From assembly GCF_012726205.1 (NCBI RefSeq), contig NZ_JAASAE010000007.1, positions 154,454 to 218,453 on the forward strand: a DNA stretch of 64,000 nt. Direction: 5' to 3'. The notes under the pieces are model-generated. The model did no database searches, was not told where the DNA came from, and saw nothing but the letters and a program-made list of their open reading frames with translations. Positions 43,524 through 52,118 of this stretch are shown here, piece by piece (within the stretch, counting starts at the first letter, position 1; each line of letters opens with the position of its first letter). The stretch is from Rhodococcus sp. HNM0569. GTDB taxonomy: Bacteria; Actinomycetota; Actinomycetes; Mycobacteriales; Mycobacteriaceae. A program made the position numbers and the translations under genes.

Positions 43524-44039
43524 TCACTCCTGCGCGTCGAGCACGGCCGACAGTTCGGCGTCGAACCCGAGCCGCTGCGCGATCATGGAGAACTGCTCGT
43601 CGGGGTACAGATCGGTGTCGCCGACGATGACCGCGAGCACGGGCTCCGGCAGGCCGAGGTCGGCGAGGATGGTCAGGTCGCCTTCCTCCCACGGCTCGGT
43701 GTCGTCGATCTCGTCCGGGTCCAGATCGGGGATGTCGACGTTGAGGCGTTCGAGGACGTCCGCGGCGATGTCGTAGTCGACGGCCGCCGTGGCGTCCGAC
43801 AACAGCAGCCGCGTGCCTCCGGGAGCAGGGCGCACGATGACGAAGAACTCCTCGTCGACGTCGAGCAGGCCGAAGAATGCCCCCGGGCTGCGCAGGCCCA
43901 GCAGTTCGCGTTCGGCGTTCTCCAGACCGTCCAGCGCACGGGCACCGAGAGCCTTGACCTTCCAGCGGCTGTCCTCGAACACGACTGCGACCGCGAACCC
44001 GTCCAGTTCGTCTTCGCGACCCGCCCGTTGTGCACTCAT
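43524..44039 (-). CDS. tRNA adenosine deaminase-associated protein
   Basis: A 171-residue acidic protein of the family found next to tadA throughout actinobacteria (MSAQRAGREDELDGFAVAVV; LGLLDVDEEFFVIVRPAPGG-like core; WEEGDLTILADLGLPEPVL). Its biochemical role is unknown; the conserved linkage suggests that it assists or regulates TadA. It is divergent from prephenate dehydrogenase. Confidence 0.88.
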   Translation of the reverse strand: MSAQRAGREDELDGFAVAVVFEDSRWKVKALGARALDGLENAERELLGLRSPGAFFGLLDVDEEFFVIVRPAPGGTRLLLSDATAAVDYDIAADVLERLNVDIPDLDPDEIDDTEPWEEGDLTILADLGLPEPVLAVIVGDTDLYPDEQFSMIAQRLGFDAELSAVLDAQE

Positions 44040-44106
44040 GGGCGCAACGGTAGCCGCCGGGACGGCAGTTGATGAAGTCGATCACCGAATGTGTCAACCT
44101 GAAGCC

Positions 44107-45069
44107 GTGTCGAATCCGCGTTCCGTCGCTTCCACCACCCCTCCCGTCTGCGTCCTCGGACTCGGCCTGATCGGCGGATCACTACTGCGCGCCGCGGTCC
44201 GCGCCGGGCGAAAGGGCTGGGGCTACAACCGTTCGGACGCCACCGCGGCGGCCGCACGTGAGGACGGATTCGATGCGAGCACCGACCTGAGGGCCGTGCT
44301 CGGGCGCGCCGAAGCGGAGTCTGCGCTCATCGTGATCGCCGTGCCGATGCCCGCGGTCGACGCGACCCTCGACGCCATCGCCGAGTACGCGCCCAGCTGC
44401 CCCATCACCGACGTCGTGAGCGTGAAAGCGGCAGTGCTCGAAGCAGTTTCCGCGCACGGCATGTCGCCGAAATATGTCGGCGGGCATCCGATGGCGGGGA
44501 CGTCCGCGTCGGGCTGGACCGTCGGGTCGGTCAACCTGTTCCGCGAGGCCGTGTGGGTGGTCGACACGCGGCACGACGTCGACCCGCACATCTGGCGGCA
44601 GGTCGCGCAACTCGCCCTCGACTGCGGCGCCGTCGTCGTGCCCGCCGAACCGGTCGAACACGACAGCGTCGTCGCCCGCATCTCGCACCTGCCACACCTG
44701 CTGGCCGAGACCCTCGCCGTGACGGGCGACGCGGGCGGCCCGCTGGCACTCGGCCTCGCGGCGGGCTCGTTCCGCGACGGCACCCGTGTCGCCGGCAGCT
44801 CGCCGACCCTCGTGCGCGCGATGTGCGAGGGGAACAGGGACGCCCTGCTCGTGGCGCTCGACGAAGCACTCGCGCTGCTCACCGCCACCCGCGCGAGTCT
44901 CGACGCCGAGGCCAGCGTCGCCGATCTGGTCGACGCCGGGCACGCCGCCCGAGGGCGCTACGACGAACAGACCCACTGGGAGATCGTCGGCATCGAACCC
45001 GGCAGCGACGACTGGGCCAAGCGACTCCAGGATGCAGGCAGGCGCGGCGGGCGCATCCGCCGCCTGTGA
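44107..45069 (+). CDS. tyrA: Prephenate dehydrogenase
   Basis: A 320-residue TyrA that oxidatively decarboxylates prephenate to 4-hydroxyphenylpyruvate in tyrosine synthesis. The NAD-binding motif VLGLGLIGGSL is at residues 16-26, and the conserved GGHPMAGT segment with its active-site His is near residue 125. No ACT or chorismate-mutase domain is attached. The GTG at 44107 is my preferred start; an ATG at 44089 in the same frame is possible. It is divergent from the tadA pair. The aromatic aminotransferase that would act next is at 59466, so the two are not clustered. Confidence 0.9.
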   Translation: MSNPRSVASTTPPVCVLGLGLIGGSLLRAAVRAGRKGWGYNRSDATAAAAREDGFDASTDLRAVLGRAEAESALIVIAVPMPAVDATLDAIAEYAPSCPITDVVSVKAAVLEAVSAHGMSPKYVGGHPMAGTSASGWTVGSVNLFREAVWVVDTRHDVDPHIWRQVAQLALDCGAVVVPAEPVEHDSVVARISHLPHLLAETLAVTGDAGGPLALGLAAGSFRDGTRVAGSSPTLVRAMCEGNRDALLVALDEALALLTATRASLDAEASVADLVDAGHAARGRYDEQTHWEIVGIEPGSDDWAKRLQDAGRRGGRIRRL

Positions 45070-45084
45070 ACGAGGCCGTTCCCG

Positions 45085-46095
45085 TCAGGATCCGGCGTGC
45101 CTGCGTACCTCGAGCGACAGGTCGGGGAACCGGTTCATCGGCCGCTCGCCCTCGTCGTAGACGGTGTCGGGTGAGCCGATGATGAGCGGATCGGGCGTGC
45201 CGACCACGCGCTGATCCTTGTTGGTGTAGGCGAACTGGTCGAGCACCCAGCGCATCGCCTCGAGCCGGGACCGCTTCTTGTCGTTGGACTTCACGATCGT
45301 CCACGGCGCATGGGGGGTGTCGGTGTAGAACAGCATCGCGTCCTTGGCGTCGGTGTACTCGTCCCACTTGTCGAGCGACGCGAGGTCGGTGGGCGAGAGC
45401 TTCCACTGCTTGACGGGATCGGTGCTGCGCGCGAGGAAACGCGCATGCTGTTCTTCGCGGCCCACCGAGAACCAGAACTTGATCAGGTGGATGCCGGAGT
45501 TGACGAGCATGCGCTCGAACTCCGGTGCCGAGCGCGTGAATTCGAGATATTCGCTGGGTGTGCAGTAACCCATGACGCGTTCGACGCCTGCCCGGTTGTA
45601 CCACGAGCGGTCCATCAACACGATCTCCCCGGCTGCGGGCAGGTGCGCGACGTATCGCTGGAAGTACCACTGGGTGCGTTCGCGTTCGGTGGGCTTCTCG
45701 AGCGCGACGACGCGCGCACCGCGGGGATTGAGATGCTCGGTGAACCTCTTGATGGCACCGCCCTTGCCCGCCGCGTCGCGACCTTCGAAGATCAGGACGA
45801 TCTTCTCGCCGTGCTCCTTGACCCACGCCTGCAGCTTGAGCATCTCGATCTGCAATGCGCGCTTGCGCCGCTCGTACTGGCGCCTGCTCATCCTGGTGTC
45901 GTACGGATAGCCCTGCCGCCACGGCGCTTCGGGCCCGTCGTCGGAACGTTTCGGGCCCTTCTTGCGCAGCAGCTCGCCGATCTCGTCGATCTCGGGCGTG
46001 ACGTCGATCTGCTCGGGCGTCGCCATCTCGAAATCGGGCTTGTCTCCGCGATCGGGCTTGCCTCCGCGCGCACGTGACGATCCGCTCATCGCCAC
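45085..46095 (-). CDS. ppk2: Polyphosphate kinase 2
   Basis: A 336-residue PPK2-family nucleotide phosphotransferase that transfers phosphate between polyphosphate and nucleotides. The Walker A-like motif is FEGRDAAGKGGAIKRF, the second conserved motif is DRSWYNRAGVERVMG, and the lid region EKPTERERTQWYFQRY contains the expected basic residues. A hydrophilic ~60-residue N-terminal extension precedes the domain. The start is GTG 46095 or ATG 46089. It is convergent with tyrA, with 15 bases between the stops. Confidence 0.93.
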   Translation of the reverse strand: MAMSGSSRARGGKPDRGDKPDFEMATPEQIDVTPEIDEIGELLRKKGPKRSDDGPEAPWRQGYPYDTRMSRRQYERRKRALQIEMLKLQAWVKEHGEKIVLIFEGRDAAGKGGAIKRFTEHLNPRGARVVALEKPTERERTQWYFQRYVAHLPAAGEIVLMDRSWYNRAGVERVMGYCTPSEYLEFTRSAPEFERMLVNSGIHLIKFWFSVGREEQHARFLARSTDPVKQWKLSPTDLASLDKWDEYTDAKDAMLFYTDTPHAPWTIVKSNDKKRSRLEAMRWVLDQFAYTNKDQRVVGTPDPLIIGSPDTVYDEGERPMNRFPDLSLEVRRHAGS

Positions 46096-46146
46096 GAGAC
46101 TACCGGGGCCGCGTCACCGGCCGAGGTGATTCGCGGACCGGTGGGG

Positions 46147-46734
46147 TCAGATGCGCTGGGCCAAGCCCGGGTAGTCGACGACGAAGCCCGCCGAGTCGAC
46201 CGTGACCGACGAACTCGACACGGGCGACAGGACGTGGATGCCGTCGGCGCCGCTGCTGTAGGTGAGCGCTGCACCCTCGACGCGCAGGTCGAGCAGGTTG
46301 ACGTAGACGACGGGCACCTGGACGTCCTCGGACTGCTCGTGCAGGCCGAGGCGCCGGATGGGCAGCGTGTTGAACAACGGGCTGAGCACGACGTCGACGT
46401 CGAGCGCGCCGTCGAACCGTGAGCGCTGGTGGTTGGCGCCGTTCTCGACCATCCACGTGCCCTCTTCGTCGCGGCTGATCGACATCTGCCGTTCGCCCGC
46501 CGCGACGGCGAGCCGCAACGAGAGCCTGCGCGTGACGCCCGCCTCGTCGGTGACCAGGTCGTAGGACGCGCTGAACGCGGGGTGCTCGCTGCTCTCGGCA
46601 CCGATGATGCGGCCCGCGGCTTTGATGCGCTTGCCGACGAGCTGGACGCGGACCGACTCCATACGCGGCACCGTGTGGGCCCGCCAGGTCAGGACGGCGG
46701 GAAAGTTCGGGGCACCGGGGGCTGGGATGCTCAC
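46147..46734 (-). CDS. Putative glycolipid-binding protein
   Basis: A 195-residue protein resembling the putative glycolipid-binding family (DUF1089): WRAHTVPRMESVRVQLVG, SYDLVTDEAGVTRRLSLRL, ANHQRSRFDGALDVDVVLSP and the late YSSGADGIHVLSP. The fold is expected to be a beta barrel. There is no signal peptide, so it is probably cytoplasmic. Start GTG 46734. It lies between ppk2 and the CPA1 antiporter on the minus strand, without close coupling to either. Confidence 0.75.
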   Translation of the reverse strand: MSIPAPGAPNFPAVLTWRAHTVPRMESVRVQLVGKRIKAAGRIIGAESSEHPAFSASYDLVTDEAGVTRRLSLRLAVAAGERQMSISRDEEGTWMVENGANHQRSRFDGALDVDVVLSPLFNTLPIRRLGLHEQSEDVQVPVVYVNLLDLRVEGAALTYSSGADGIHVLSPVSSSSVTVDSAGFVVDYPGLAQRI

Positions 46735-46801
46735 CTGCTCTACGGTATGCGAACCCGAGCCCGTGCGTGGGGCCGGGCCGCCGATACAGGCACGTGTGTC
46801 G

Positions 46802-48403
46802 TCAGTGCCGCGCCGTGAAGGTGTCGTTCGCGGACGCGAGGCGGTCGAGCCGTTCCAGGACGCGATCGGCCACCTGCGGATCCTGGCCGCGTTCGCTGCG
46901 GGCCCGCACCACCTCGGCCCGTGCCGCTTCGAGCGCGGACTGCTGGAGTTCGAGCATCTCGCGGCGCCTGCGCACGAGCGCCTGCACGTGCTCGTTGTAC
47001 TCCTGGGTGTGATCGCCCGCCCTTCCCTCGGGGTCGCCGTGCGCGACGTGGTCTTCGTCGGTCATCCGCTCGTACAGCGCGCGCACGCGCGTGACGACCT
47101 CGGGCGGCAGCGAATCCGACGCGCCCGCGACGACGCCGAGGGCGGCGGTGCGGGCCCGGTGCGCGAGGCCCGCCTCGGCCTTCGCCTCGGCGTCGGCGAC
47201 ATCGGAGACGCCGAGTGTGCGCACGAGCCACGGCAGCGTCAGGCCCGGCAGGATCATGCTCATCACGAGCACCATCGCCGCGATCACCACCGCCTCCGAC
47301 CGGTACGGGAAATCCGCGGGGAGGCTGAGCGCGAGCGCCAGCGTGACGAGACCGCGCATGCCGCACCACGTCATCACGACCACCTCCCGCATCGACGCGG
47401 GCGCCGCGGTGCCGTCGCCGCGTTTGCGCAGGTACACGCTCGTGAGCCACATCCACACGAATCGCACGGCCAGCAGCACGAGCCCGACGATCACGCCGTG
47501 CCAGACCATGGTCCACACGTCGGCGCCCGCATCCTCGATGATCTGCCGGAAGTCGAGGCCGATGAGCCCGAACGCGAGCCCCGTCACCATCAGTTCGGCG
47601 ACACCCCAGAAGGACGACGACGCGAGCCGGTCCTCGGGGTCGAGCGCCGCCTCGGACGACGCGACCTGCACCGCCGCGATGACGACCGCGATGACGCCCG
47701 ACGCGTGGATCTCCTCGGCGAGCAGGTAGACGACGAACGGCACGACGAGCGTGAAGCCGGCCCGGCCGATGCCGTCGACGATGTGCACGGTGACCCAGTT
47801 CGCGAGCCAGCCCGCGACGAAGCCCAGCACGACCGCGGCGCCCGCGGTGTAGAGGAACTCGAGCCCTTCGAGCCCGTAGTCGACGTCGCGGCCTGCGACG
47901 GTTGCGGCGATCGCCGCCTGGAATGCGACGAGCGCGGCCGCGTCGTTGAACAGGCCTTCGGTCTGCAGTGCGCTGACGATGCGGCGCGGGATGCCGACGG
48001 GCTCGGCGACGGCCTCGACGGCGACCGGGTCGGGCGGTGCGGCCATCGCGCCGATCGCGATCGCGGCGGCCACGGCGATGCCGGGCAGCAGGATCCACGC
48101 GGTCCACGTGACGGCGACCGTGGTGAGCACGACGAGACCGATGGAGTGGAATGCGATGACCTGCCAGTGCGCGCGGAACATCGACCACGACGTGCGGCGC
48201 GCGAGCGCCCACAACAGCGGCGGCAGGAAGATCGGGAGGATCAGCTCGGGTTCGAGGGCGACGTGCGGGATGCCCGGCAGGAACGCCGCGGCGCCCGCGA
48301 CGAGCGTGAGCAGCACCGGCCACGGCACGTCGAACCGGTCGCCGAGACCGACGACGAGCACCGTGACGAGCATGAGCCCGATCACCACGAGAAGCTGATC
48401 CAC
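46802..48403 (-). CDS. CPA1-family Na+/H+ antiporter, second copy
   Basis: A 533-residue CPA1/NhaP-type antiporter with about twelve helices (residues 1-400) and a charged coiled C-terminus (about 420-533). The ion-site Asn-Asp is in QTEGLFNDAAALVAF, and the GMRGLVTLALALSLP helix corresponds to that of the 1140 paralogue. It starts at GTG 48403. The two antiporters clearly share the fold but differ throughout, so this is not a recent duplication. Confidence 0.9.
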   Translation of the reverse strand: MDQLLVVIGLMLVTVLVVGLGDRFDVPWPVLLTLVAGAAAFLPGIPHVALEPELILPIFLPPLLWALARRTSWSMFRAHWQVIAFHSIGLVVLTTVAVTWTAWILLPGIAVAAAIAIGAMAAPPDPVAVEAVAEPVGIPRRIVSALQTEGLFNDAAALVAFQAAIAATVAGRDVDYGLEGLEFLYTAGAAVVLGFVAGWLANWVTVHIVDGIGRAGFTLVVPFVVYLLAEEIHASGVIAVVIAAVQVASSEAALDPEDRLASSSFWGVAELMVTGLAFGLIGLDFRQIIEDAGADVWTMVWHGVIVGLVLLAVRFVWMWLTSVYLRKRGDGTAAPASMREVVVMTWCGMRGLVTLALALSLPADFPYRSEAVVIAAMVLVMSMILPGLTLPWLVRTLGVSDVADAEAKAEAGLAHRARTAALGVVAGASDSLPPEVVTRVRALYERMTDEDHVAHGDPEGRAGDHTQEYNEHVQALVRRRREMLELQQSALEAARAEVVRARSERGQDPQVADRVLERLDRLASANDTFTARH

Positions 48404-48542
48404 TGGCGTTTCCCTCCTGTCCCGCGTCCTCCCACGCAGGTCGACCGCCGGACGAGCTTTTCACATCCGGACAATCCGGCGATCGGTGCCCGCCGCGTCG
48501 CGGGTCGTGGTCGGGAACGGCCCGATTCTCGAGTAACGTTCA

Positions 48543-48559
48543 ATTCCCGATTGGGGAAT
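48543..48559. promoter_or_regulatory. Palindrome upstream of the DNA methyltransferase start
   Basis: ATTCCC-GATTG-GGGAAT (6-base arms) lies about 30 bases before the chosen GTG of the methyltransferase and overlaps an alternative ATG. Cytosine methyltransferases often repress their own promoters, so an operator is plausible. Confidence 0.4.
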
Positions 48560-48587
48560 GGCCCATCGGTTCGTGAGAGAGGGTGCC

Positions 48588-49751
48588 GTGACGTCGACCG
48601 GGAGCATGGTGGGCTTGTTCGCCGGCATCGGCGGACTCGAGCTCGGCCTCCGCGACCACGGGTGGACCACGGAACTGCTGTGCGAGATCGACCCCGGCGC
48701 GCAGGCGGTGCTGCGCAACCGGTTCGCCGACACCCCCCTGCACACCGATGTGACGCGGCTGCGGTCGCTGCCCGGCTCGATCGACCTGGTCGCGGCCGGG
48801 TTCCCGTGCCAGGACCTGTCGCAGGCGGGCCGCACCGCGGGCATCACGGGCACGCGCTCGAGCCTCGTCGACGAGGTGTTCCGGCTCGTGCGGCGCAAGA
48901 AGGGCCCGCGCTGGCTGCTGATCGAGAACGTGCCGTTCATGCTGCAACTCGGCCGCGGCGCGGCGATGCGGCACATCACGTCCGCGCTGGAAGACCTCGG
49001 CTACGCGTGGGCGTACCGGGTGGTCGACGCGCGCGCGTTCGGCCTGCCGCAGCGGCGTCAGCGGGTGCTGATGCTCGCGTCGCGCACCGACGATCCGCGC
49101 ACGGTGCTGTTCGGCGAGGACGCGGGGGAACGGCCCGAGGGCGACGCCGCCGATCACCCGTGCGGCTTCTACTGGACCGAGGGCACCCGCGGGCTCGGCT
49201 GGGCCGTCAACGCCGTCCCGACCCTCAAAGGCGGTTCGTCGGTCGGCATCGCGAGCCCGCCCGCGGTGCGTCTGCCGTCGGGCGAGATCGTCACTCCCGG
49301 CATTGTCGGCGCCGAGCGGCTGCAGGGCTTCGACCCCGAATGGACGCTGCCCGCGACCACCGACGGCGGCCTGCGCGCGGGGCACCGCTGGAAGCTCGTG
49401 GGCAACGCCGTGAGCGTGCGCATGGCGAGCTGGGTGGGTTCGCGGCTCGACGCGCCGCGCGAGTTCACCGCCGACTACCAGTCGCCGCTCGCGCCGGGCG
49501 ATCCGTGGCCGAGCGCGGCGTGGGGCCGCGACCGGGTCGCCTTCCGCGTGCACACGTCGACGTGGCCCGTGCAGGAACCGTACGAAGACCTCGCGGGTTT
49601 CCTCGGGGATGCGCGACTGCTGTCGGCGCGCGCGACGGCCGGCTTCCTCAAGCGCGCCCGCATGGGCAATCTCCGTTTCGCGCCCGGCTTCATCGACGAC
49701 GTCGAGAGCCACCTCGCGCGGATGGGCGGCTTCCCGGAAGCGGCCGCGTAG
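48588..49751 (+). CDS. DNA (cytosine-5)-methyltransferase
   Basis: A 387-residue m5C methyltransferase. Motifs in order: SAM-binding LFAGIGGLELGL (motif I), GFPCQDLSQAG with catalytic Cys74 (motif IV), LIENVPF (VI), GLPQRRQRV (VIII), ERLQGF, and WKLVGNAVSVRMA (X). I chose GTG 48588 because GAGAGAGGG precedes it; ATG 48558 would add ten residues. A Vsr endonuclease gene follows after 12 bases. No cognate restriction endonuclease is recognisable nearby, so this appears to be an orphan Dcm-like system. The target sequence cannot be read by eye. Confidence 0.92.
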   Translation: MTSTGSMVGLFAGIGGLELGLRDHGWTTELLCEIDPGAQAVLRNRFADTPLHTDVTRLRSLPGSIDLVAAGFPCQDLSQAGRTAGITGTRSSLVDEVFRLVRRKKGPRWLLIENVPFMLQLGRGAAMRHITSALEDLGYAWAYRVVDARAFGLPQRRQRVLMLASRTDDPRTVLFGEDAGERPEGDAADHPCGFYWTEGTRGLGWAVNAVPTLKGGSSVGIASPPAVRLPSGEIVTPGIVGAERLQGFDPEWTLPATTDGGLRAGHRWKLVGNAVSVRMASWVGSRLDAPREFTADYQSPLAPGDPWPSAAWGRDRVAFRVHTSTWPVQEPYEDLAGFLGDARLLSARATAGFLKRARMGNLRFAPGFIDDVESHLARMGGFPEAAA

Positions 49752-49763
49752 CGGGGGCGCCGC

Positions 49764-50186
49764 ATGCCGTCCACCGACCCCGCCACGAGCGCGCGCATGG
49801 CGCGTCAGCGCCGCCGCGACACCGCGCCCGAGGTCGCCCTCCGCCGCGAACTGCACCGCCGGGGGCTGCGCTATTTCGTCGACCGCGCGCCGATCCGGGG
49901 TGTGCGCAGGCGCGCGGACGTCGTCTTCCCCGGACGCAAGGTCGCGGTGTTCGTCGACGGCTGTTTCTGGCACAGCTGCCCGCAGCACGCGACGCACCCC
50001 AAGAACAACGCGCAGTGGTGGACCGACAAGCTCGCGGCGAATGTCACGCGCGACCGCGACACGGATGCGCGGCTGCGTGAGCAGGGCTGGCAGGTCGTCC
50101 GCGTGTGGGAGCACGAGGCGCCGCAGGGCGCCGCCGATCGCGTCGAGGCCGCCGTGCGCGGCACCGGAGAAGCAGCCGACGCATGA
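49764..50186 (+). CDS. vsr: Very short patch repair endonuclease
   Basis: A 140-residue Vsr endonuclease, which nicks at T:G mismatches produced when 5-methylcytosine deaminates. The family blocks are present: ARQRRRDTAPEVALRRELHR, then RRADVVFPGRKVAVFVDGCF with the catalytic Asp, WHSCPQH with its metal and active-site His, and the C-terminal GWQVVRVWEHE. It is encoded 12 bases after the methyltransferase, the standard dcm-vsr arrangement, and probably shares its promoter. Confidence 0.93.
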   Translation: MPSTDPATSARMARQRRRDTAPEVALRRELHRRGLRYFVDRAPIRGVRRRADVVFPGRKVAVFVDGCFWHSCPQHATHPKNNAQWWTDKLAANVTRDRDTDARLREQGWQVVRVWEHEAPQGAADRVEAAVRGTGEAADA

Positions 50187-50246
50187 ACTGCAGACCTGGG
50201 GGGTATCCGTGATCGGGACAGGATCCCCGAACGGGAAGGGCTGAGC

Positions 50247-51296
50247 ATGAAGGCACTGCAGTACCGCAAGGTGGGCGAGCCCCCGGAGATCGTGGAGATC
50301 GACAAGCCGAAGCCCGGACCGGGCCAGGTGCTGCTGCAGGTCACCGCCGCCGGCGCGTGCCATTCCGACGACTTCGTCCTCAAGGCGCCGGAAGGCCAGT
50401 TCCCGTATCCGCTCCCGATGACACTGGGCCACGAAGGCGCCGGGCGGGTCGTCGAACTCGGTGAGGGCACCGAGGGCGTCGCGGGCATCGAGGTGGGTGC
50501 GAATGTCGTCGTCTACGGACCGTGGGGCTGCGGCACGTGCTGGTTCTGCGCCCAGGGCCTCGAGAACTACTGCTCGCGCGCGGCGGACCTGGGCATCTAC
50601 CCGCCCGGCCTGGGCTCGCCCGGCGCGATGGCCGAGTACATGATCGTCGACTCGCCTCGGCATCTCGTGCCGATCGGCGACCTCGACCCGGTCGCGACGG
50701 TGCCGCTCACCGACGCGGGCCTGACGCCGTACCACGCGATCAAGCTGTCGCTGCCGAAGATCGTGGCGGGCACCGACGTCGTCGTGATCGGCTCCGGCGG
50801 CCTCGGCCACGTCGCGATCCAGTTGCTGCGCCATCTGACGCCCGCGCGGGTGATCGCGCTCGACGTCACCGAGGAGAAGCTCGAGTTCGCGAAGTCGGTG
50901 GGCGCACACGAGGCAGTGTTGTCCGACGCCAATGCGGTCGAGGCGGTCCGCAAGATCACCGGCCCGGCGGGTGCACGCGCGGTGTTCGACTTCGTCGGCT
51001 ACCAGCCCACGATCGACACCGCGCTCGGCGTCGTGGGCACGCAGGGCGACGTCACGATCGTGGGTATCGGCGACGGCGTCGCACACGCCCGGATCGGCTT
51101 CTTCGGACAGCCCTACGAGGTGGCCGCGCGCACCCCGTACTGGGGCAGCAGGCCCGAGCTGATCGAGCTGATCGCACTCGCCCACGAGGGCGTTCTCGAC
51201 GTCGCGACCGAGACGTTCTCGCTGGACGACGCCCCGGAGGCGTATCGCAGGCTCTCGGCGAACGAGCTGCGTGGTCGCGCGGTGATCGTGCCGTAA
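50247..51296 (+). CDS. Zinc-dependent alcohol dehydrogenase (ADH-A type)
   Basis: A 349-residue medium-chain dehydrogenase. The catalytic zinc ligands are Cys38, His62 and Asp near residue 155 (LTDAGLTPYH). The structural zinc lobe has Cys95, Cys98, Cys101 and Cys109. The NAD-binding motif is VIGSGGLGHVAIQ. Long stretches match the secondary alcohol dehydrogenase ADH-A of Rhodococcus ruber as I recall it (ENYCxRAADLGI, PPGLGSPGAMAEYMIVDS), so oxidation of secondary alcohols to ketones with NAD+ is likely. The ATG at 50247 follows GGGAAGGG. A hairpin follows the gene. Confidence 0.92.
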   Translation: MKALQYRKVGEPPEIVEIDKPKPGPGQVLLQVTAAGACHSDDFVLKAPEGQFPYPLPMTLGHEGAGRVVELGEGTEGVAGIEVGANVVVYGPWGCGTCWFCAQGLENYCSRAADLGIYPPGLGSPGAMAEYMIVDSPRHLVPIGDLDPVATVPLTDAGLTPYHAIKLSLPKIVAGTDVVVIGSGGLGHVAIQLLRHLTPARVIALDVTEEKLEFAKSVGAHEAVLSDANAVEAVRKITGPAGARAVFDFVGYQPTIDTALGVVGTQGDVTIVGIGDGVAHARIGFFGQPYEVAARTPYWGSRPELIELIALAHEGVLDVATETFSLDDAPEAYRRLSANELRGRAVIVP

Positions 51297-51323
51297 ACGG
51301 GCACTCGTGACTTCTCACAAGGC

Positions 51324-51350
51324 GGCGCCGTCCCCGTCGAGGACGGCGCC
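51324..51350. terminator. Hairpin terminator between convergent genes
   Basis: GGCGCCGTCC (51324-51333) and GGACGGCGCC (51341-51350) form a perfect 10-base stem with a 7-base loop, between the alcohol dehydrogenase stop (51296) and the end of the minus-strand gene (51363). Bidirectional use is likely. Confidence 0.75.
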
Positions 51351-51362
51351 GGTGCGTGGGCG

Positions 51363-51662
51363 TCAGGCGCGACGCGAGCGCAGTTCGGAAATGCAGATGA
51401 ACTTGTGGACGCCGACCTCGCGGGCTGCCTCCACCTGATCGCTCGCCCTCAGCTCGCGTTCGCGGGCGAACAGCGATTCGACGAGCATCTCGAGCTCGCG
51501 GGTGTCCATCACGCACACCGACTGGAAGATCGGGCCCGTGGTGCCGTCGGCCCGCGCCGCCGCTTCGCCGGCGCTCCAGCGCCCACGCGGCGTGGCGACC
51601 AGCGTCGCGACAGCCATGACCAAGGTGCCCACCGTGAGGCTCACGGCTATCGCGGTGCTCAT
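51363..51662 (-). CDS. Small membrane-anchored protein of unknown function
   Basis: A 99-residue protein starting MSTAIAVSLTVGTLVMAVA at ATG 51662. One hydrophobic segment (residues 3-23) is followed by a soluble, charged part with ELEMLVESLFARERELRASD and a final HKFICISELRSRRA. The frame is open upstream to 51893, but that part is low complexity and lacks a good start. I do not recognise the family. Confidence 0.5.
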   Translation of the reverse strand: MSTAIAVSLTVGTLVMAVATLVATPRGRWSAGEAAARADGTTGPIFQSVCVMDTRELEMLVESLFARERELRASDQVEAAREVGVHKFICISELRSRRA

Positions 51663-52118
51663 CACGACGACCACCGCCCGCGAGAAGTGAACGACCGTTC
51701 GGCGTACGTGGACGGACGCGGCCGTACCGATACTGACAAAGACATTCGACGATTCCTCCGCAAAGGCGCGGCGGCCGCACGAGATCGCGGACACCGGCAC
51801 CCGGTTCGGTTTGCTCCCCGCTTCGGACTTCGATTCCCACCCCGACCACAGATTGAACACGTCCGCACGCCGATCGCCGAGGGGCACACGCAAGGACTGT
51901 CAACATTCACAGAGTTGGGCCGACACCCTTTCGTTACCGTACCGTTGCGCACTCGCCGGCGCCACGCGGCGGCCGTCATGGAGCACCGGAAACCCGCCGC
52001 TACATGCGTGTTTCGCGTCGAGCGCTCGTGACCGGAATGCTTCCGGCGACACGCCGCCTGCGCCCGCACCGTTACGAACCCGCGTGTCGCGCGCGGCGCC
52101 CGTCGTCAGCTCCGAAGG
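51663..52118. other. Non-coding stretch of about 450 bases
   Basis: I see no convincing gene here. Open frames are short, overlap one another on both strands and have no ribosome-binding site or recognisable product. The composition is slightly less GC-rich around 51895-51960. The region could hold promoters for the 51363 gene, and it follows the end of the GAP-family gene at 52119. Confidence 0.5.
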
